Shown here: positions 34,101-42,292 of the stretch, in pieces
Layout of the letters: each line of letters begins with the position of its first letter
How positions within the stretch are numbered: the first letter of the stretch is position 1
Assembly: GCA_046155605.1 (NCBI GenBank)
Contig: JBJXFQ010000096.1
Location: forward strand, 1-59,807
DNA: 59,807 bases
Source of the DNA: JAEUIZ01 sp046155605
Lineage (GTDB): Bacteria > Planctomycetota > Phycisphaerae > Phycisphaerales > UBA1924
Direction: 5' to 3'
Program-made: the position numbers and the translations under genes
Notes under the pieces: model-generated
Databases searched by the model: none
What the model was told of the DNA's origin: nothing
What the model saw: the letters and a program-made list of their open reading frames with translations, nothing else

Positions 34101-34507
34101 TCAGCGGCTTCGACGCGTGGGAAGGGCCGTACCCCGATCGCAACCTCGCCCGCTGCCGCTGGGCACGCGGGCCGGTTGCACGATTCAGCATCGAAGCGCC
34201 GGGCGGCCCGATCCGCATCCTCCTCGCCGGACGCAACCACGAGCCCGGGCAGCGCGTCCGCCTCGTCGCCAGCGGCGTCTCGCTCGGCGAGCGCGAGATC
34301 GGCCCCCACGCCGCCGACGCGCCCGATCAGGTGCTCCAGTTCGACGCCGCGCTCCCCGCAGGACCCGTCGCCCTCGAACTCCACTTCTGGCGCTGGAAGG
34401 CCGTCGGCCCGCGTCCCCTTGCCATGCTCTTCACCGATATCGTGGTGATCGAACCAAAGCCCGCCGCGGGCGTCGTCGAGCCCAAGCCCGTCCCTCAGCA
34501 CGCGTAG
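31178..34507 (+). CDS. Methyltransferase-GT2-GT4 megaprotein
   Basis: 1109 residues. Residues about 50-210 are a class I methyltransferase-like domain (VILEVGVYGGRSAVIELRGA, FVDGDHRYPGCWSDLRLLAD). Residues 305-540 are a GT-A family 2 glycosyltransferase (ISIVTPTFNQGRYIEETLLS; metal site WLNSDDMLAPGA near 390). Residues 555-930 are a GT-B family 4 enzyme (FNDLGYAYGAGIAHRRIAAA; ED-type loop VGPSLEEAFGQVYVEAAACG near 850). Residues 990-1105 form a C-terminal beta-rich domain (PGGPIRILLAGRNHEPGQRV). Probably builds and methylates a surface glycan; it begins 2 bases after the GT9 gene. Confidence 0.85.
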   Translation: MHLPINPPTLIVPDREGLGHAPSWPSAAFLSDEHSGIFDATKHLPGWQDPPDSFKLYEMAFHAGSVILEVGVYGGRSAVIELRGALAGVAARGGPAPQFFGVDVDPFYLERSYPSIDGAGVSQHALLFHGNLARLLGEVPIVPTMVFVDGDHRYPGCWSDLRLLADTLAPGTPVMCHDYGGIPDVRRAVDEWIATGRYTSMGRFAGSILLRVESRDGRSSPGVGRGLSPERFAALREGARARYTSATPPMLRRDAHYTPVKDLTTPARLELLGPSGSRITSGRAEWPYAAAGDPLPPAMPGGVPWPRISIVTPTFNQGRYIEETLLSVRRQGYSNVEHIIIDGGSTDDTLDVIDRYRDGLARVISEKDRGQSDAINKGMRLATGDILTWLNSDDMLAPGALAAVALAFHMGGADLVAGECHVRRDGKPWQRHLTSCDDGPMPIDELLDIESRWLQGQFFYQPEVFFSREAWEKAGASVREDLYFSMDYDLWTRMAAQGARLRVIGRPVSLFRAHDEQKTANNHGGGFRVELPRARDEAVARLDRPLPSPAPAATRDRLRVALFNDLGYAYGAGIAHRRIAAALRLAGHDVSVVAASGSEIHASAARVTSDAIIDRLAAGNPDLVVVGNLHGADLDAEVVGAIAARWPTAILLHDLWWLTGRCAYPGPCAQYLRGCDAACACEAQYPAMDRGLVAAAWEARRRVLAMPNVHLWANSRSTLARARQALTAPGHAGRTPPIDWISFGVELDTFRPRCKADCRERLGLPQDQFIIMSSSSSLADPRKGLTHLAEALKLLDLPDTQVVCVGWFAANEEPPIPGMRAMGYIDDPTRLADLYSAADLFVGPSLEEAFGQVYVEAAACGTPSIGYPVDGKPEAIADGISGRLTARVDPVALADAIGELYSNAPLRRDMGSWARIWAENHWSMSASARRLAVVLRKQGFASRAGIGPKLGLTFDPPAAPEPVLVAPGFPAWRAISGFDAWEGPYPDRNLARCRWARGPVARFSIEAPGGPIRILLAGRNHEPGQRVRLVASGVSLGEREIGPHAADAPDQVLQFDAALPAGPVALELHFWRWKAVGPRPLAMLFTDIVVIEPKPAAGVVEPKPVPQHA

Positions 34508-34522
34508 CAAAGCGCCGCATCC

Positions 34523-35848
34523 TCACGCCGATCGAATCGCTCGCGTCGCCTTTCGCCACGCCACGCCCACGCCAATCAGCGCCACCACTGCGACAATGAC
34601 CACCATCGTCGGCGCGAAGACCCGATCGGACGACGCCGCCGCCATCACCAAACCACCCGAGGCCAACCCGCAGACCGGCCCGATCGAGTAGCCCACGCCG
34701 ATGAGGGCCTCGTGCGTCCCCCCCGCATCGACTTCCGCCTTCCCGACCTCCATCGCGTAATACAGCGCCGCGGTATAGACCGTGGCCATGCCCATGCCAA
34801 AGAGCACCAGCCCGGCGATCGTCGCCGCCACGCCCACCGTGCCCGTGAGCAGCACCGGTGCCAGCACCGCCGTCGCGAACCCGCCGAGCAGCACGATCAT
34901 CGCGAGCACCGCCGGATACCAGCGACCATGCCACCCGTGCCAGCGCGTCAGCACGAGAAAGACCACCACCCGCGCCGCCGACCATGAAGACGCGATCGGC
35001 GTTTGCCAGTCCTTCGCCACGCCCAGATTCGAGAGCGCCGTCGGCAAGTACGGCCCTAATGCCGTCGAGACCACATAACTCGTCGGGAGCAACACGCGAA
35101 ACGTCGAGAGCAGCCCGAGATACACCGGCGGATGCGGGTCGTGGTGCTCCTCCGGGTGCCGCCCAGGCTCGCGCGGCAGGCGCGCCACCACCACCAGCGT
35201 CAGCAGGTGCAGCCCGCCCAGCCCCAGAAGCAACTCCACCGCATGGTGCTCGACCAGACGTCCGATCGACGCCAGCCCCACCACGATCGCGCCGGCCCAC
35301 GTCACGTTGAAGGCCCCCAGCGCCGACCGCAGCGATGTCCCGCTTCGCCCGCCCGACAAATACCCCTCAACGATCGGCCAGAGCGTCCCCGTGATCGGGC
35401 TGTACAACCCGATCATCAGCCACACCGTCCACGCGCTGCTCGGCCCCAGCCGCCCACCGGCCCACGGGAGCGCGCACAACACGCCCAGCACGACCAATAT
35501 CGCCACGAGAACCGCCCGCGTCGAGACGCCGAAGGTCCGACGCGCCCAGCGCACACCCGGCCCCGCCGCCATTGCCCCGGCCACATACGTCACGCCTTGC
35601 AGCAGCCCCAATCCGAAGTTCGCGTCGCGCGAAAAGTGGAACGACTCCTTCGTGAGGAAGTAGATCCCCGTCGTCACGATGCCCGTGCCGAGGCTCCCCA
35701 AAAAAGCCAGGCTCAGCACCGTCGAGAGCGGCACGGCAGCCTCGCCGTTCCTCGCGGCGCGCGGGATCAGGGGCTGGATTGTGGTCTCGGTCGGCACGTC
35801 GGCTCGCCACGGAGGAGGGGGGCGGCGTTGCCATCCGGGGCCAGCCAT
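34523..35848 (-). CDS. MFS transporter
   Basis: 441 residues from ATG 35846-35848, about 18 bases from the divergent tRNA gene; the longer open frame would overlap the tRNA. About 12 hydrophobic segments are seen (VLSLAFLGSLGTGIVTTGIY; AVLVAILVVLGVLCALPWAG; TVWLMIGLYSPITGTLWPIV; LAMIVLLGGFATAVLAPVLL and others), with a central His-rich cytoplasmic loop (REPGRHPEEHHDPHP). The N-terminal 45 residues are polar and Pro/Arg-rich. Substrate not predictable. It converges on the megaprotein gene 15 bases away. Confidence 0.8.
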   Translation of the reverse strand: MAGPGWQRRPPPPWRADVPTETTIQPLIPRAARNGEAAVPLSTVLSLAFLGSLGTGIVTTGIYFLTKESFHFSRDANFGLGLLQGVTYVAGAMAAGPGVRWARRTFGVSTRAVLVAILVVLGVLCALPWAGGRLGPSSAWTVWLMIGLYSPITGTLWPIVEGYLSGGRSGTSLRSALGAFNVTWAGAIVVGLASIGRLVEHHAVELLLGLGGLHLLTLVVVARLPREPGRHPEEHHDPHPPVYLGLLSTFRVLLPTSYVVSTALGPYLPTALSNLGVAKDWQTPIASSWSAARVVVFLVLTRWHGWHGRWYPAVLAMIVLLGGFATAVLAPVLLTGTVGVAATIAGLVLFGMGMATVYTAALYYAMEVGKAEVDAGGTHEALIGVGYSIGPVCGLASGGLVMAAASSDRVFAPTMVVIVAVVALIGVGVAWRKATRAIRSA

Positions 35849-35866
35849 CGTAGCATCGTCCGTCAC

Positions 35867-35940
35867 GTCCCTGTAGCTCAATTGGATAGAGCGCTGCCCT
35901 CCGAAGGCAGAGGTTCCGCGTTCGACTCGCGGCGGGGATA
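35867..35940 (+). tRNA. tRNA-Arg (anticodon CCG)
   Basis: 74 bases with a 7-bp acceptor stem (two G-T wobbles), D arm GCTC-AATTGGATA-GAGC, anticodon stem CTGCC/GGCAG around CTCCGAA giving anticodon CCG, and T arm CCGCG-TTCGACT-CGCGG. The 3' CCA is not encoded. Reads CGG arginine codons. Divergent from the MFS gene. Confidence 0.97.
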
Positions 35941-36130
35941 TTCGGACCGAGCACGCCGGGCCAAGAACGGCGCTCGTCTGGAACGGCCCAGACGCTGCCG
36001 CGTCAAACCGCACACCGGGCCTGTCCGGCTCGTATGAAGCCTGTCACCCGACTCGACGATCCTGGTTTATCAGTCCCCTCCACACCACCGCCGCCGACCC
36101 CGGCGCGACATCACCATCGGAGCCCAACGA

Positions 36131-36880
36131 ATGTCTCGATACGCCCTGCTCGCCACCCTCTCGCTTGGTGCCCTCGTCGCTCCCTCGTGGGGCCAGGAGC
36201 AGCCCGCCGAACTTCCCGCTGCCGAGCAACTCTTCGCCAAGCACGTCCAGGCCGTGGGCGGCGAGGAGGCCATGAAGGCCGAGAAAAATCGCGTCGCGCG
36301 CGGCAAGATCGCCGTCATGGGACGTTCCGGCGACGGCATCCTCACCACCCTCCGCATCGCCCCCAACCGCCTCTACAACCAGGTCGAGTTCCCAGGCGTT
36401 GCCACGATCGAAACCTGGTGCGACGGCGAATCCGCGTGGATCCGCGATTCCAACGGCGGCACCCGACGCCTCACCGGCGAGCCCCTCATCGAGGTCCGTC
36501 GCTCCGCCGATTTCCTCGGCGAGGCCAACTTCCGCAACCGCTATTCCTCCCTCAAGACCCAGGCCAAGACCACCTTTGCCGACCGCCCGGCCTTTTCCGT
36601 CAAGGCCACCACCACCGAGGGCAACGAGCGGACCCTCTTCTTCGACACCGAGCGAGGGTTCCTCATCGGCTACAAAATGCCCGGCCCCACCGGCGACCCC
36701 ACCAACGAACGCACCACCATCTTCTCCGATTACAAGCCCTTCGGCGGCGTCTCCCACCCCACCAAGACCATCCAGAAAGACAGCCGCTCCGAGACCACCA
36801 TCACGTTCACCGAGATCGAAGCCAACGTCGTCACCATGCAGAACATCGATCCCCCAGACGAGGTCCGCAAGGCGAAGTAG
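36131..36880 (+). CDS. Secreted LolA-like protein
   Basis: 249 residues with signal peptide MSRYALLATLSLGALVAPSW. LPAAEQLFAKHVQAVGGEEA, MKAEKNRVARGKI and the following alternating strands (LYNQVEFPGVATIETWCDGE; FFDTERGFLIGYKMPG; TTITFTEIEANVV) are typical of the outer-membrane lipoprotein-sorting or DUF-type LolA fold, a half-open beta barrel that binds acyl chains. The pattern AVGGEEAM-A-RGKI is common in such periplasmic proteins. It converges on ispH with a 12-base gap. Its ligand is unknown. Confidence 0.75.
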   Translation: MSRYALLATLSLGALVAPSWGQEQPAELPAAEQLFAKHVQAVGGEEAMKAEKNRVARGKIAVMGRSGDGILTTLRIAPNRLYNQVEFPGVATIETWCDGESAWIRDSNGGTRRLTGEPLIEVRRSADFLGEANFRNRYSSLKTQAKTTFADRPAFSVKATTTEGNERTLFFDTERGFLIGYKMPGPTGDPTNERTTIFSDYKPFGGVSHPTKTIQKDSRSETTITFTEIEANVVTMQNIDPPDEVRKAK

Positions 36881-36892
36881 TCACCGCTCGCC

Positions 36893-37972
36893 TCAACTCC
36901 GCCGTCCCGCGCTCACCGTCAGCGGCACGCCGCCATACAGCGCCTCCGTCACCACCGGCTTGCTCACCCGAATCCCCCCGGCACCAGCCTCAAGCCCGCG
37001 ATCACCCATCAATCGCCGCAGCGCCAACGGCAGCGCAAACTCCACGTCTTCCTCAAAGACGTCTCGCTGCTCGATCGCCCCGCCGTGCCGCGTGAGCAGG
37101 TGCCGGCAGATCGCCGCGACCAGATCCTCGGGTGCCGAAGCACCCGCCGTGAGAAGCACCACCAGTTCATCGCCGTGGCATTCCGCCGCCGGGCGATCGG
37201 GCCGCGCGACGAACCATTCATCGCGCAACTCCGTCACGTCGTCGAGCAGATACGCCGGCGTCCCGACATTGCGCGAGATCTCCGTCAGCCGCACCGAGTT
37301 CGACGAGTTTTTCGACCCCACGACGAGCACCAGGTCGCACTCGGGCGCGAGTTCACGAACCGCGTGCTGCCGGTTCGTCGTCGCATAGCAGATGTCGTCG
37401 CTGGGCGGTGCCTTGATCTTCGGAAACGCGATCCGCAGCGCTTCGATGATCGCCGACGCATCGTCCGTCGAGAGCGTCGTCTGCGTCAGATACACCAATC
37501 GCTCCGGATCGTGGATCACAAGTCCTGGGATGTCCTCGGCCGATTCGACGACCTGGATCGCACCGGGTGCCTCGCCGCGCGTCCCCACGACTTCCTGATG
37601 ATCCGCGTGCCCGATGAGCAGAATCTGGTACCCCTGCCGCGCATAGCGGATCGCCTCCGAATGCACCTTGGTCACCAGCGGGCAGGTCGCGTCGATGGCG
37701 GTCAATCCCAGGTCCGTGGCCTGCTTTCGGATCGCCGGGCTCACGCCGTGCGCCGAAAAGACCACCAGCCCGCCCCGAGGGACATCCGACAAGTTATCCA
37801 CAAACACGACGCCCCGATCACGAAATCGCCCCACGACATGCCGATTATGCACGATCTCGTGGTAGACGTGGATCGCACGGTCCGGAAACAATCGCACGGC
37901 ACGATCGACGACCTCGATCGCCATGCGAACCCCGGCACAAAACCCGCGTGGATTCGTCAGGACTACTCGCAC
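36893..37972 (-). CDS. ispH: 4-hydroxy-3-methylbut-2-enyl diphosphate reductase
   Basis: 359 residues from a GTG at 37970-37972, chosen because VRVVLTNPRGFCAGVRMAIE is the usual first strand. It makes IPP and DMAPP in the last step of the non-mevalonate pathway. The three iron-sulfur cysteines are in PRGFCAGV, IDATCPLVTKVH and DDICYATTNRQHAV; the substrate-binding FSAHGVSP and GSKNSSNSVRL are present. The C-terminus (about 40 residues, ending VSAGRRS) is longer than in E. coli. No Shine-Dalgarno is clear. It is divergent from the prepilin pair. Confidence 0.93.
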   Translation of the reverse strand: MRVVLTNPRGFCAGVRMAIEVVDRAVRLFPDRAIHVYHEIVHNRHVVGRFRDRGVVFVDNLSDVPRGGLVVFSAHGVSPAIRKQATDLGLTAIDATCPLVTKVHSEAIRYARQGYQILLIGHADHQEVVGTRGEAPGAIQVVESAEDIPGLVIHDPERLVYLTQTTLSTDDASAIIEALRIAFPKIKAPPSDDICYATTNRQHAVRELAPECDLVLVVGSKNSSNSVRLTEISRNVGTPAYLLDDVTELRDEWFVARPDRPAAECHGDELVVLLTAGASAPEDLVAAICRHLLTRHGGAIEQRDVFEEDVEFALPLALRRLMGDRGLEAGAGGIRVSKPVVTEALYGGVPLTVSAGRRS

Positions 37973-38118
37973 AGCCCATGGTACGACGGCCCGCCGCCCA
38001 TGGCTCGCGCCAGGTTCCGCTTCTCGCGCTCGACGGGTACGCGTCGGTTCGATGAGGTCCGGCAACATGAAGTCTTTACAAAGGTGCGCTCGTCTCCCGC
38101 ATTTGGCCGGCTGAGCGG

Positions 38119-38124
38119 TATACT
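38119..38124 (+). promoter_or_regulatory. Candidate -10 box of the membrane-protein/prepilin unit
   Basis: TATACT (38119-38124), one change from the consensus, lies 58 bases before the GTG at 38183. No good -35 hexamer is found at 17 bases, so support is weak. Confidence 0.3.
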
Positions 38125-38182
38125 CTGGGTGTCGCCCGGAGGGCGCGCTGGCCCGCTCGTGGCCTGTGATGGAGAGTCACCT

Positions 38183-38560
38183 GTGGCGAGCTCGTCGGTC
38201 AAGCCTTGGCAGATCGTGGTCTTGGTAGCAGCCCTTGTGGTCGGCGCTGTCTCGGCCTACTACATGTTCGGTAATCAGGAGCGCGTCAAGTTCGCCGGCG
38301 AGATCCTCCTCGTCGATGTCACAACGGGCGACCTCTACTCCTACCCCATCGGCGGCAAACGCGCCATCATGATCCCGGCAAAGAATCCCGACACCGGCAA
38401 GGTCGCCCTGTTGTCGGTGGACAAGATCGAAGGCAAGTGGATCGTCGGCCAACGCGATCTGGCCGCGCTCCCGCGGATCGAGGGCGATCCCAAAGCGCTG
38501 GTCGACCGCAAGACCGGCGAGGTTCGTGTCACTAGCGAGAAGGCCACGCAGTTGAAATGA
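38183..38560 (+). CDS. Membrane-anchored protein upstream of prepilin gene
   Basis: 125 residues from GTG 38183, with GGAG upstream. A single N-terminal helix (WQIVVLVAALVVGAVSAYYM) is followed by a soluble domain of about 95 residues (FAGEILLVDVTTGDLYSYPI; GKRAIMIPAKNPDTGKVALL; LVDRKTGEVRVTSEK). This resembles the small planctomycete proteins that precede secretion-type pseudopilin genes; the domain reads as beta-rich with no catalytic residues I can name. A position 45 bases upstream of the prepilin start implies cotranscription. Role unproven. Confidence 0.72.
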   Translation: MASSSVKPWQIVVLVAALVVGAVSAYYMFGNQERVKFAGEILLVDVTTGDLYSYPIGGKRAIMIPAKNPDTGKVALLSVDKIEGKWIVGQRDLAALPRIEGDPKALVDRKTGEVRVTSEKATQLK

Positions 38561-38604
38561 AGTGGAGCGGGGAACAGCGCCGGCAGAGGCCGGAAGGAGC
38601 GGGT

Positions 38605-39651
38605 ATGAGGATCAGAACGGCGGCGCGAGGCGCGTTCACACTGATCGAACTCTTGGTGGTGATCGCCATCATCGCGATCCTCATCTCGTTGCTGCTCCCC
38701 ACGCTGGGCCAGGCACGCGAGGCGGCGCGCCAGGTCGTCTGCTCGGCGAACATGCGCGGAGCGGGTCAAGGACAATCGATCTACGCCACCCAGAACAAGG
38801 ATTTCATCGCGGGTCCGACGACCTCGGGCTATCGCGGGCAGGTGGGGCAGGCGGGCGACACGCTCTACCTCTTTGACAAGAGCCCGGAGACGCCCACCAC
38901 GACCTTTGACTGGATCAGCCCCACGCTCGGCGAGAGCCTGGGACTCTCGGCCAACCGCGCTCGTCGCACCGCCCAGATCTTCAACCAGTTCGGCTGCCCC
39001 TCGGCCCGCAACTTCAACGCCAAGATCTTCAACGCCGCGGGCATGGGCGACGCCACCCAGTTTGACACCATCCTCAACCGCGACGGCATCCGGCAGGTCA
39101 GTTTCCTCGCGCCAGCGAGTTTCCACGATTGGCCGGCACGCCTCCCGCAGTCGCTCCAGAATCAGTACAACGCGCTCTGCAACAACAACGCCACCATCGG
39201 CTTTGACACCCCGGTGAGCATCCCCGGAACCTACAAGCCGCGGCTCGACCTCATCGGCCAGAACGCCGCGAAGAAGGTGCTCGCCGCCGATGGGACGCGC
39301 TACCTCGCCATTTCCGGCACCGGTGCGATCCTCGACTTCGACATCGACTGCACCCCGCGCTACTTCAGTTCCTTCACCGACTCCGGGCCGATCTTCCACG
39401 GAGGCACGGCCTATGGGCGCGGATCGAGCAGCGGCGCGGCACAGGGACGCCATCTCCTCTCCTTCCGACACACGGGGCAATCCATCGACGTGGCGTACTT
39501 CGACGGCCATGTCGGTCGCATGAAGGCCGACGAGGCCTATCGCGACGCTTCGCCCTGGTACCCCGGCGGCAGCACCTACAACGGGAGCGGTGCGACCCCC
39601 GAATCCATCGCCTATTACAGCCAGCCGGGCATCAGCCGGAAGATCCACTAG
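38605..39651 (+). CDS. Prepilin-type secreted protein with DG-type C-terminus
   Basis: 348 residues from ATG 38605, with GGAAGGAG before it. The class III prepilin peptide GAFTLIELLVVIAIIAILIS gives cleavage before Phe (G/FTLIE) and a hydrophobic spine. The globular part is Asn/Gly-rich (SANMRGAGQGQSIYATQNKD), and the C-terminal motif RHTGQSIDVAYFDGHVGRMK has His, ten residues, then DG, like the H-X9-DG prepilin-associated motif with one extra residue. Such proteins are abundant in planctomycetes. It probably belongs to the type II/IV pilin-like system; specific role unknown. Confidence 0.88.
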   Translation: MRIRTAARGAFTLIELLVVIAIIAILISLLLPTLGQAREAARQVVCSANMRGAGQGQSIYATQNKDFIAGPTTSGYRGQVGQAGDTLYLFDKSPETPTTTFDWISPTLGESLGLSANRARRTAQIFNQFGCPSARNFNAKIFNAAGMGDATQFDTILNRDGIRQVSFLAPASFHDWPARLPQSLQNQYNALCNNNATIGFDTPVSIPGTYKPRLDLIGQNAAKKVLAADGTRYLAISGTGAILDFDIDCTPRYFSSFTDSGPIFHGGTAYGRGSSSGAAQGRHLLSFRHTGQSIDVAYFDGHVGRMKADEAYRDASPWYPGGSTYNGSGATPESIAYYSQPGISRKIH

Positions 39652-39698
39652 CAAAGCAAAGGCGACCTTCAGCCGCGCGAGTCCCGAACAGGGTGCGC

Positions 39699-41078
39699 TC
39701 ACGCGAGCCTTGATTCCCACGCATCGAGCGCCGCCACCACTGCGTTCGGTCCCGTCCCGCCGGTGATCTCTCGCCGCGAGAGCGCCGATTCAATCGTGAG
39801 CCAGCCGCGAACGTCCTCACCGATCGCCGGCGCGATCGTCCGCAGTTCCTCGATCGGCATGTGCTCAAGCCGCAGACCGAGTTCGATGGCACGCCGCACG
39901 AGACGCCCGGTCGCGTCGTGCGCGTCGCGGAACGCAACACCCTTGCTCACCAGGTAATCCGCCAGTTCGGTCGCATTGGTGTGCCCGCCCAGGGCCGCGT
40001 CTCGGCAGCGGTCCCGGTCGACTCGCGTCCCATCCGCCACGCGCGGGACGATCCGCAGGCACAGCGACAACGATGCCATCGCATCAAACAGCGGCTCCTT
40101 GTCTTCCTGCATGTCCTTGTTGTAGGCCAGCGGCAGGCCCTTGAGCATCGTCGCCAGTGCCGTGTGTGCGCCCAACACTCGCCCGCACTTGCCGCGGATG
40201 AGTTCGAGCGCGTCGGGGTTCTTCTTCTGCGGCATCAGCGACGAGCCGCTCGTGACGGAATCATCGAGCACGACGAACCCGAACTCGGACGTACACCAGA
40301 GGATCAGTTCTTCCGCAAGCCGCGAGAGATGGATCGCCGTGGTCGCCGCCACGGAGATCGTCTCGAGCACGAAGTCCCGATCGCCGACGGCGTCGAGACT
40401 GTTCGCCGTCGGGCCGTCGAAGCCGAGGTCGCTCGCGAGCGCCTCGCGATCGATCGAGTAGGCCGTGCCCGCGAGCGCGCCCGACCCAAGCGGACAGCGA
40501 TTCGCCCGTCGCCGCGCATCGGCGAACCGCTCCGCGTCGCGGGCCAGCATTTCGACATACGCCAGCGCCCAGTGCGACAGCAGAATCGGCTGCCCGCGCT
40601 GCAGGTGCGTGTATCCGGGCATCGCGGTGGCCAGTTCGCGGCGCGCCAGCCGCGCGAGCGACCGCTGCGCTTCGTGAATCTCCGTCAACCTCGCGTCGAT
40701 GGCTTCGCGACACCACAGCCGCAGATCCGTCGCCACCTGATCGTTGCGGCTTCGGCCGGTGTGGAGCCTTTTGCCCAGCGCGCCGACACGCTTCACCAAC
40801 TCCGCTTCGACCCATGAGTGGATGTCCTCGTGCCCGGAGCCCAGCGGGGCGTCCGGGTTCACGCTCACGAGCGCCGCCAACTCTTCGAGCGCCGCGACGA
40901 GCCGCGGCAACTCGTCACCGCTGATGACGCCCGCGCGCCGGATCGCCCTGGCCCACGCGATCGAGCCCGCGATGTCCTGTCGCGCCAGCCGCGCGTCAAA
41001 CGCCAGCGAGTCATTGATCTCGCGGAAGAGCGGATCGGCCTCTTTGTCGAATCGTCCCTGGGCGAGTCCTCGTGACAT
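39699..41078 (-). CDS. argH: Argininosuccinate lyase
   Basis: 459 residues from ATG 41076-41078. It cleaves argininosuccinate to arginine and fumarate. The fumarase-superfamily signature GSSLMPQKKNPDALELIRGK, the early HEDIHSWVEAEL region, TGRSRNDQVATDLRLW and TAIHLSRLAEELILW are intact. Catalytic Ser lies in the GSSLMPQKK loop. It lies 47 bases after mraY on the same strand. argH inside a cell-wall operon is unusual, since it usually goes with argG. Confidence 0.95.
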   Translation of the reverse strand: MSRGLAQGRFDKEADPLFREINDSLAFDARLARQDIAGSIAWARAIRRAGVISGDELPRLVAALEELAALVSVNPDAPLGSGHEDIHSWVEAELVKRVGALGKRLHTGRSRNDQVATDLRLWCREAIDARLTEIHEAQRSLARLARRELATAMPGYTHLQRGQPILLSHWALAYVEMLARDAERFADARRRANRCPLGSGALAGTAYSIDREALASDLGFDGPTANSLDAVGDRDFVLETISVAATTAIHLSRLAEELILWCTSEFGFVVLDDSVTSGSSLMPQKKNPDALELIRGKCGRVLGAHTALATMLKGLPLAYNKDMQEDKEPLFDAMASLSLCLRIVPRVADGTRVDRDRCRDAALGGHTNATELADYLVSKGVAFRDAHDATGRLVRRAIELGLRLEHMPIEELRTIAPAIGEDVRGWLTIESALSRREITGGTGPNAVVAALDAWESRLA

Positions 41079-41125
41079 GCCCCATCGTTGGCCCGCCGGC
41101 CCAGGCCCGCCGGTCGTCCCGGACC

Positions 41126-42292
41126 TCAGCGCACCTTGAGCGAGGCCAGGCCCGCGACGGCGAGGATGATCGCGACGATCCAGGCCCGGGCCACGATCTG
41201 CTGCTCGGTCCAGCCGCCCAGGTGAAGGTGATGGTGGAAGGGCGCGACGCGGAAGATGCGTTTGCCGCCGCTGAGCCGGAAGTAGCCGACCTGGAGCGCC
41301 ACCGAAGCGATCTCGATCAGGAACACGCCCGACATGAGCAGGACGACGACCTCTTGTCGGATGACGACCGCAATATAGCCCAGGAGCCCGCCGAGGCAGA
41401 GCGCGCCGGTGTCGCCCATGAACACCTGCGCGGGCGAGCAGTTCCACCACAAAAAGCCGAGGCACGCCCCCGCCATCGCCCCGGCGACCACCCCCAACTC
41501 ATTCGCCCCCGGCACATGCGGGACCAGCAGGTACTGCGCCGCCTTCAACTCGCCCGCGATCAGCGCCAGCACGCACACCGCCAGCGCGACCGCCACCGTC
41601 ACGCCGCTCGCCAGGCCGTCCATCCCATCGGTGATGTTCACGGCGTTGCTCATCCCCGCGACCATGAGCACGGCGATCACAATGAATGCCCATTGCGGCA
41701 GATAAAGTAGCGACGGGTTCGCCAGACCCGTCCCGACATACGTTTTCTGGAACGGCAGATTCAAGACGTGGGCCAGGTCGTGCGGCGCGGTCGAATCGCC
41801 GTGGCGGAACGCGAAGAGGGCGACGAGCAGGCCGATCCCGATCTGGAAGACGAGTTTTTCCCAGGCGTGCAGTCCCTGGCGGCCCCCGCCGCGGCGCGCG
41901 CCGGTGAGTTTGAGCCAATCATCAACGCCACCGAGCGCCGCCAGCCACGCGAGAACGACGAGCGCCGAGATGACATAGAACTCGCGGATGTCGGCGAGCA
42001 GCACAACGCTCACGCCGATCGCGCCCGCGATCAGCACCCCGCCCATCGTCGGGGTGTTGGCCTTTGATCCCGCGGCCTTTTCGAGCGCCCGCGCATCGGT
42101 CAGCCCCGTATCGCCGATCTTCAGCCGGGTGAGCGTGCGGATCGCGCGCCGCCCGAACAGGATCACCAGCAGAAACGACAGCCCCGCCGCGGCCAAGGCC
42201 CGGAACTGGTCCTGGTACAGAATCGTGAACGCCCAGTCGAGGTTGTGCTCGACGAGCCAGCCACTCGCGGACCTGGCGAAGTAGTAGAGCAT
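41126..42292 (-). CDS. mraY: Phospho-N-acetylmuramoyl-pentapeptide transferase
   Basis: 388 residues, integral membrane enzyme that couples UDP-MurNAc-pentapeptide to undecaprenyl phosphate (lipid I). Ten or so helices are visible. Family motifs: ANTPTMGGVLIAG, GGVDDWLKLTGARR, NAVNITDGMDGLASGVTVAV with the catalytic Asp pair, GAMAGACLGFLWWNCSPAQV, and FHHHLHLGGWTEQQIV. The ATG overlaps the murF stop (TGATG), so translation is coupled. Confidence 0.96.
   Translation of the reverse strand: MLYYFARSASGWLVEHNLDWAFTILYQDQFRALAAAGLSFLLVILFGRRAIRTLTRLKIGDTGLTDARALEKAAGSKANTPTMGGVLIAGAIGVSVVLLADIREFYVISALVVLAWLAALGGVDDWLKLTGARRGGGRQGLHAWEKLVFQIGIGLLVALFAFRHGDSTAPHDLAHVLNLPFQKTYVGTGLANPSLLYLPQWAFIVIAVLMVAGMSNAVNITDGMDGLASGVTVAVALAVCVLALIAGELKAAQYLLVPHVPGANELGVVAGAMAGACLGFLWWNCSPAQVFMGDTGALCLGGLLGYIAVVIRQEVVVLLMSGVFLIEIASVALQVGYFRLSGGKRIFRVAPFHHHLHLGGWTEQQIVARAWIVAIILAVAGLASLKVR

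Noticed and set aside
30419..34510. A 1363-codon open frame on the minus strand
   Set aside because: It is antisense to two clear glycosyltransferase genes, has no recognisable domain and is explained by extreme GC codon bias.
34523..36013. A longer start for the MFS transporter
   Set aside because: It would cover the tRNA-Arg gene and add residues with no membrane pattern.
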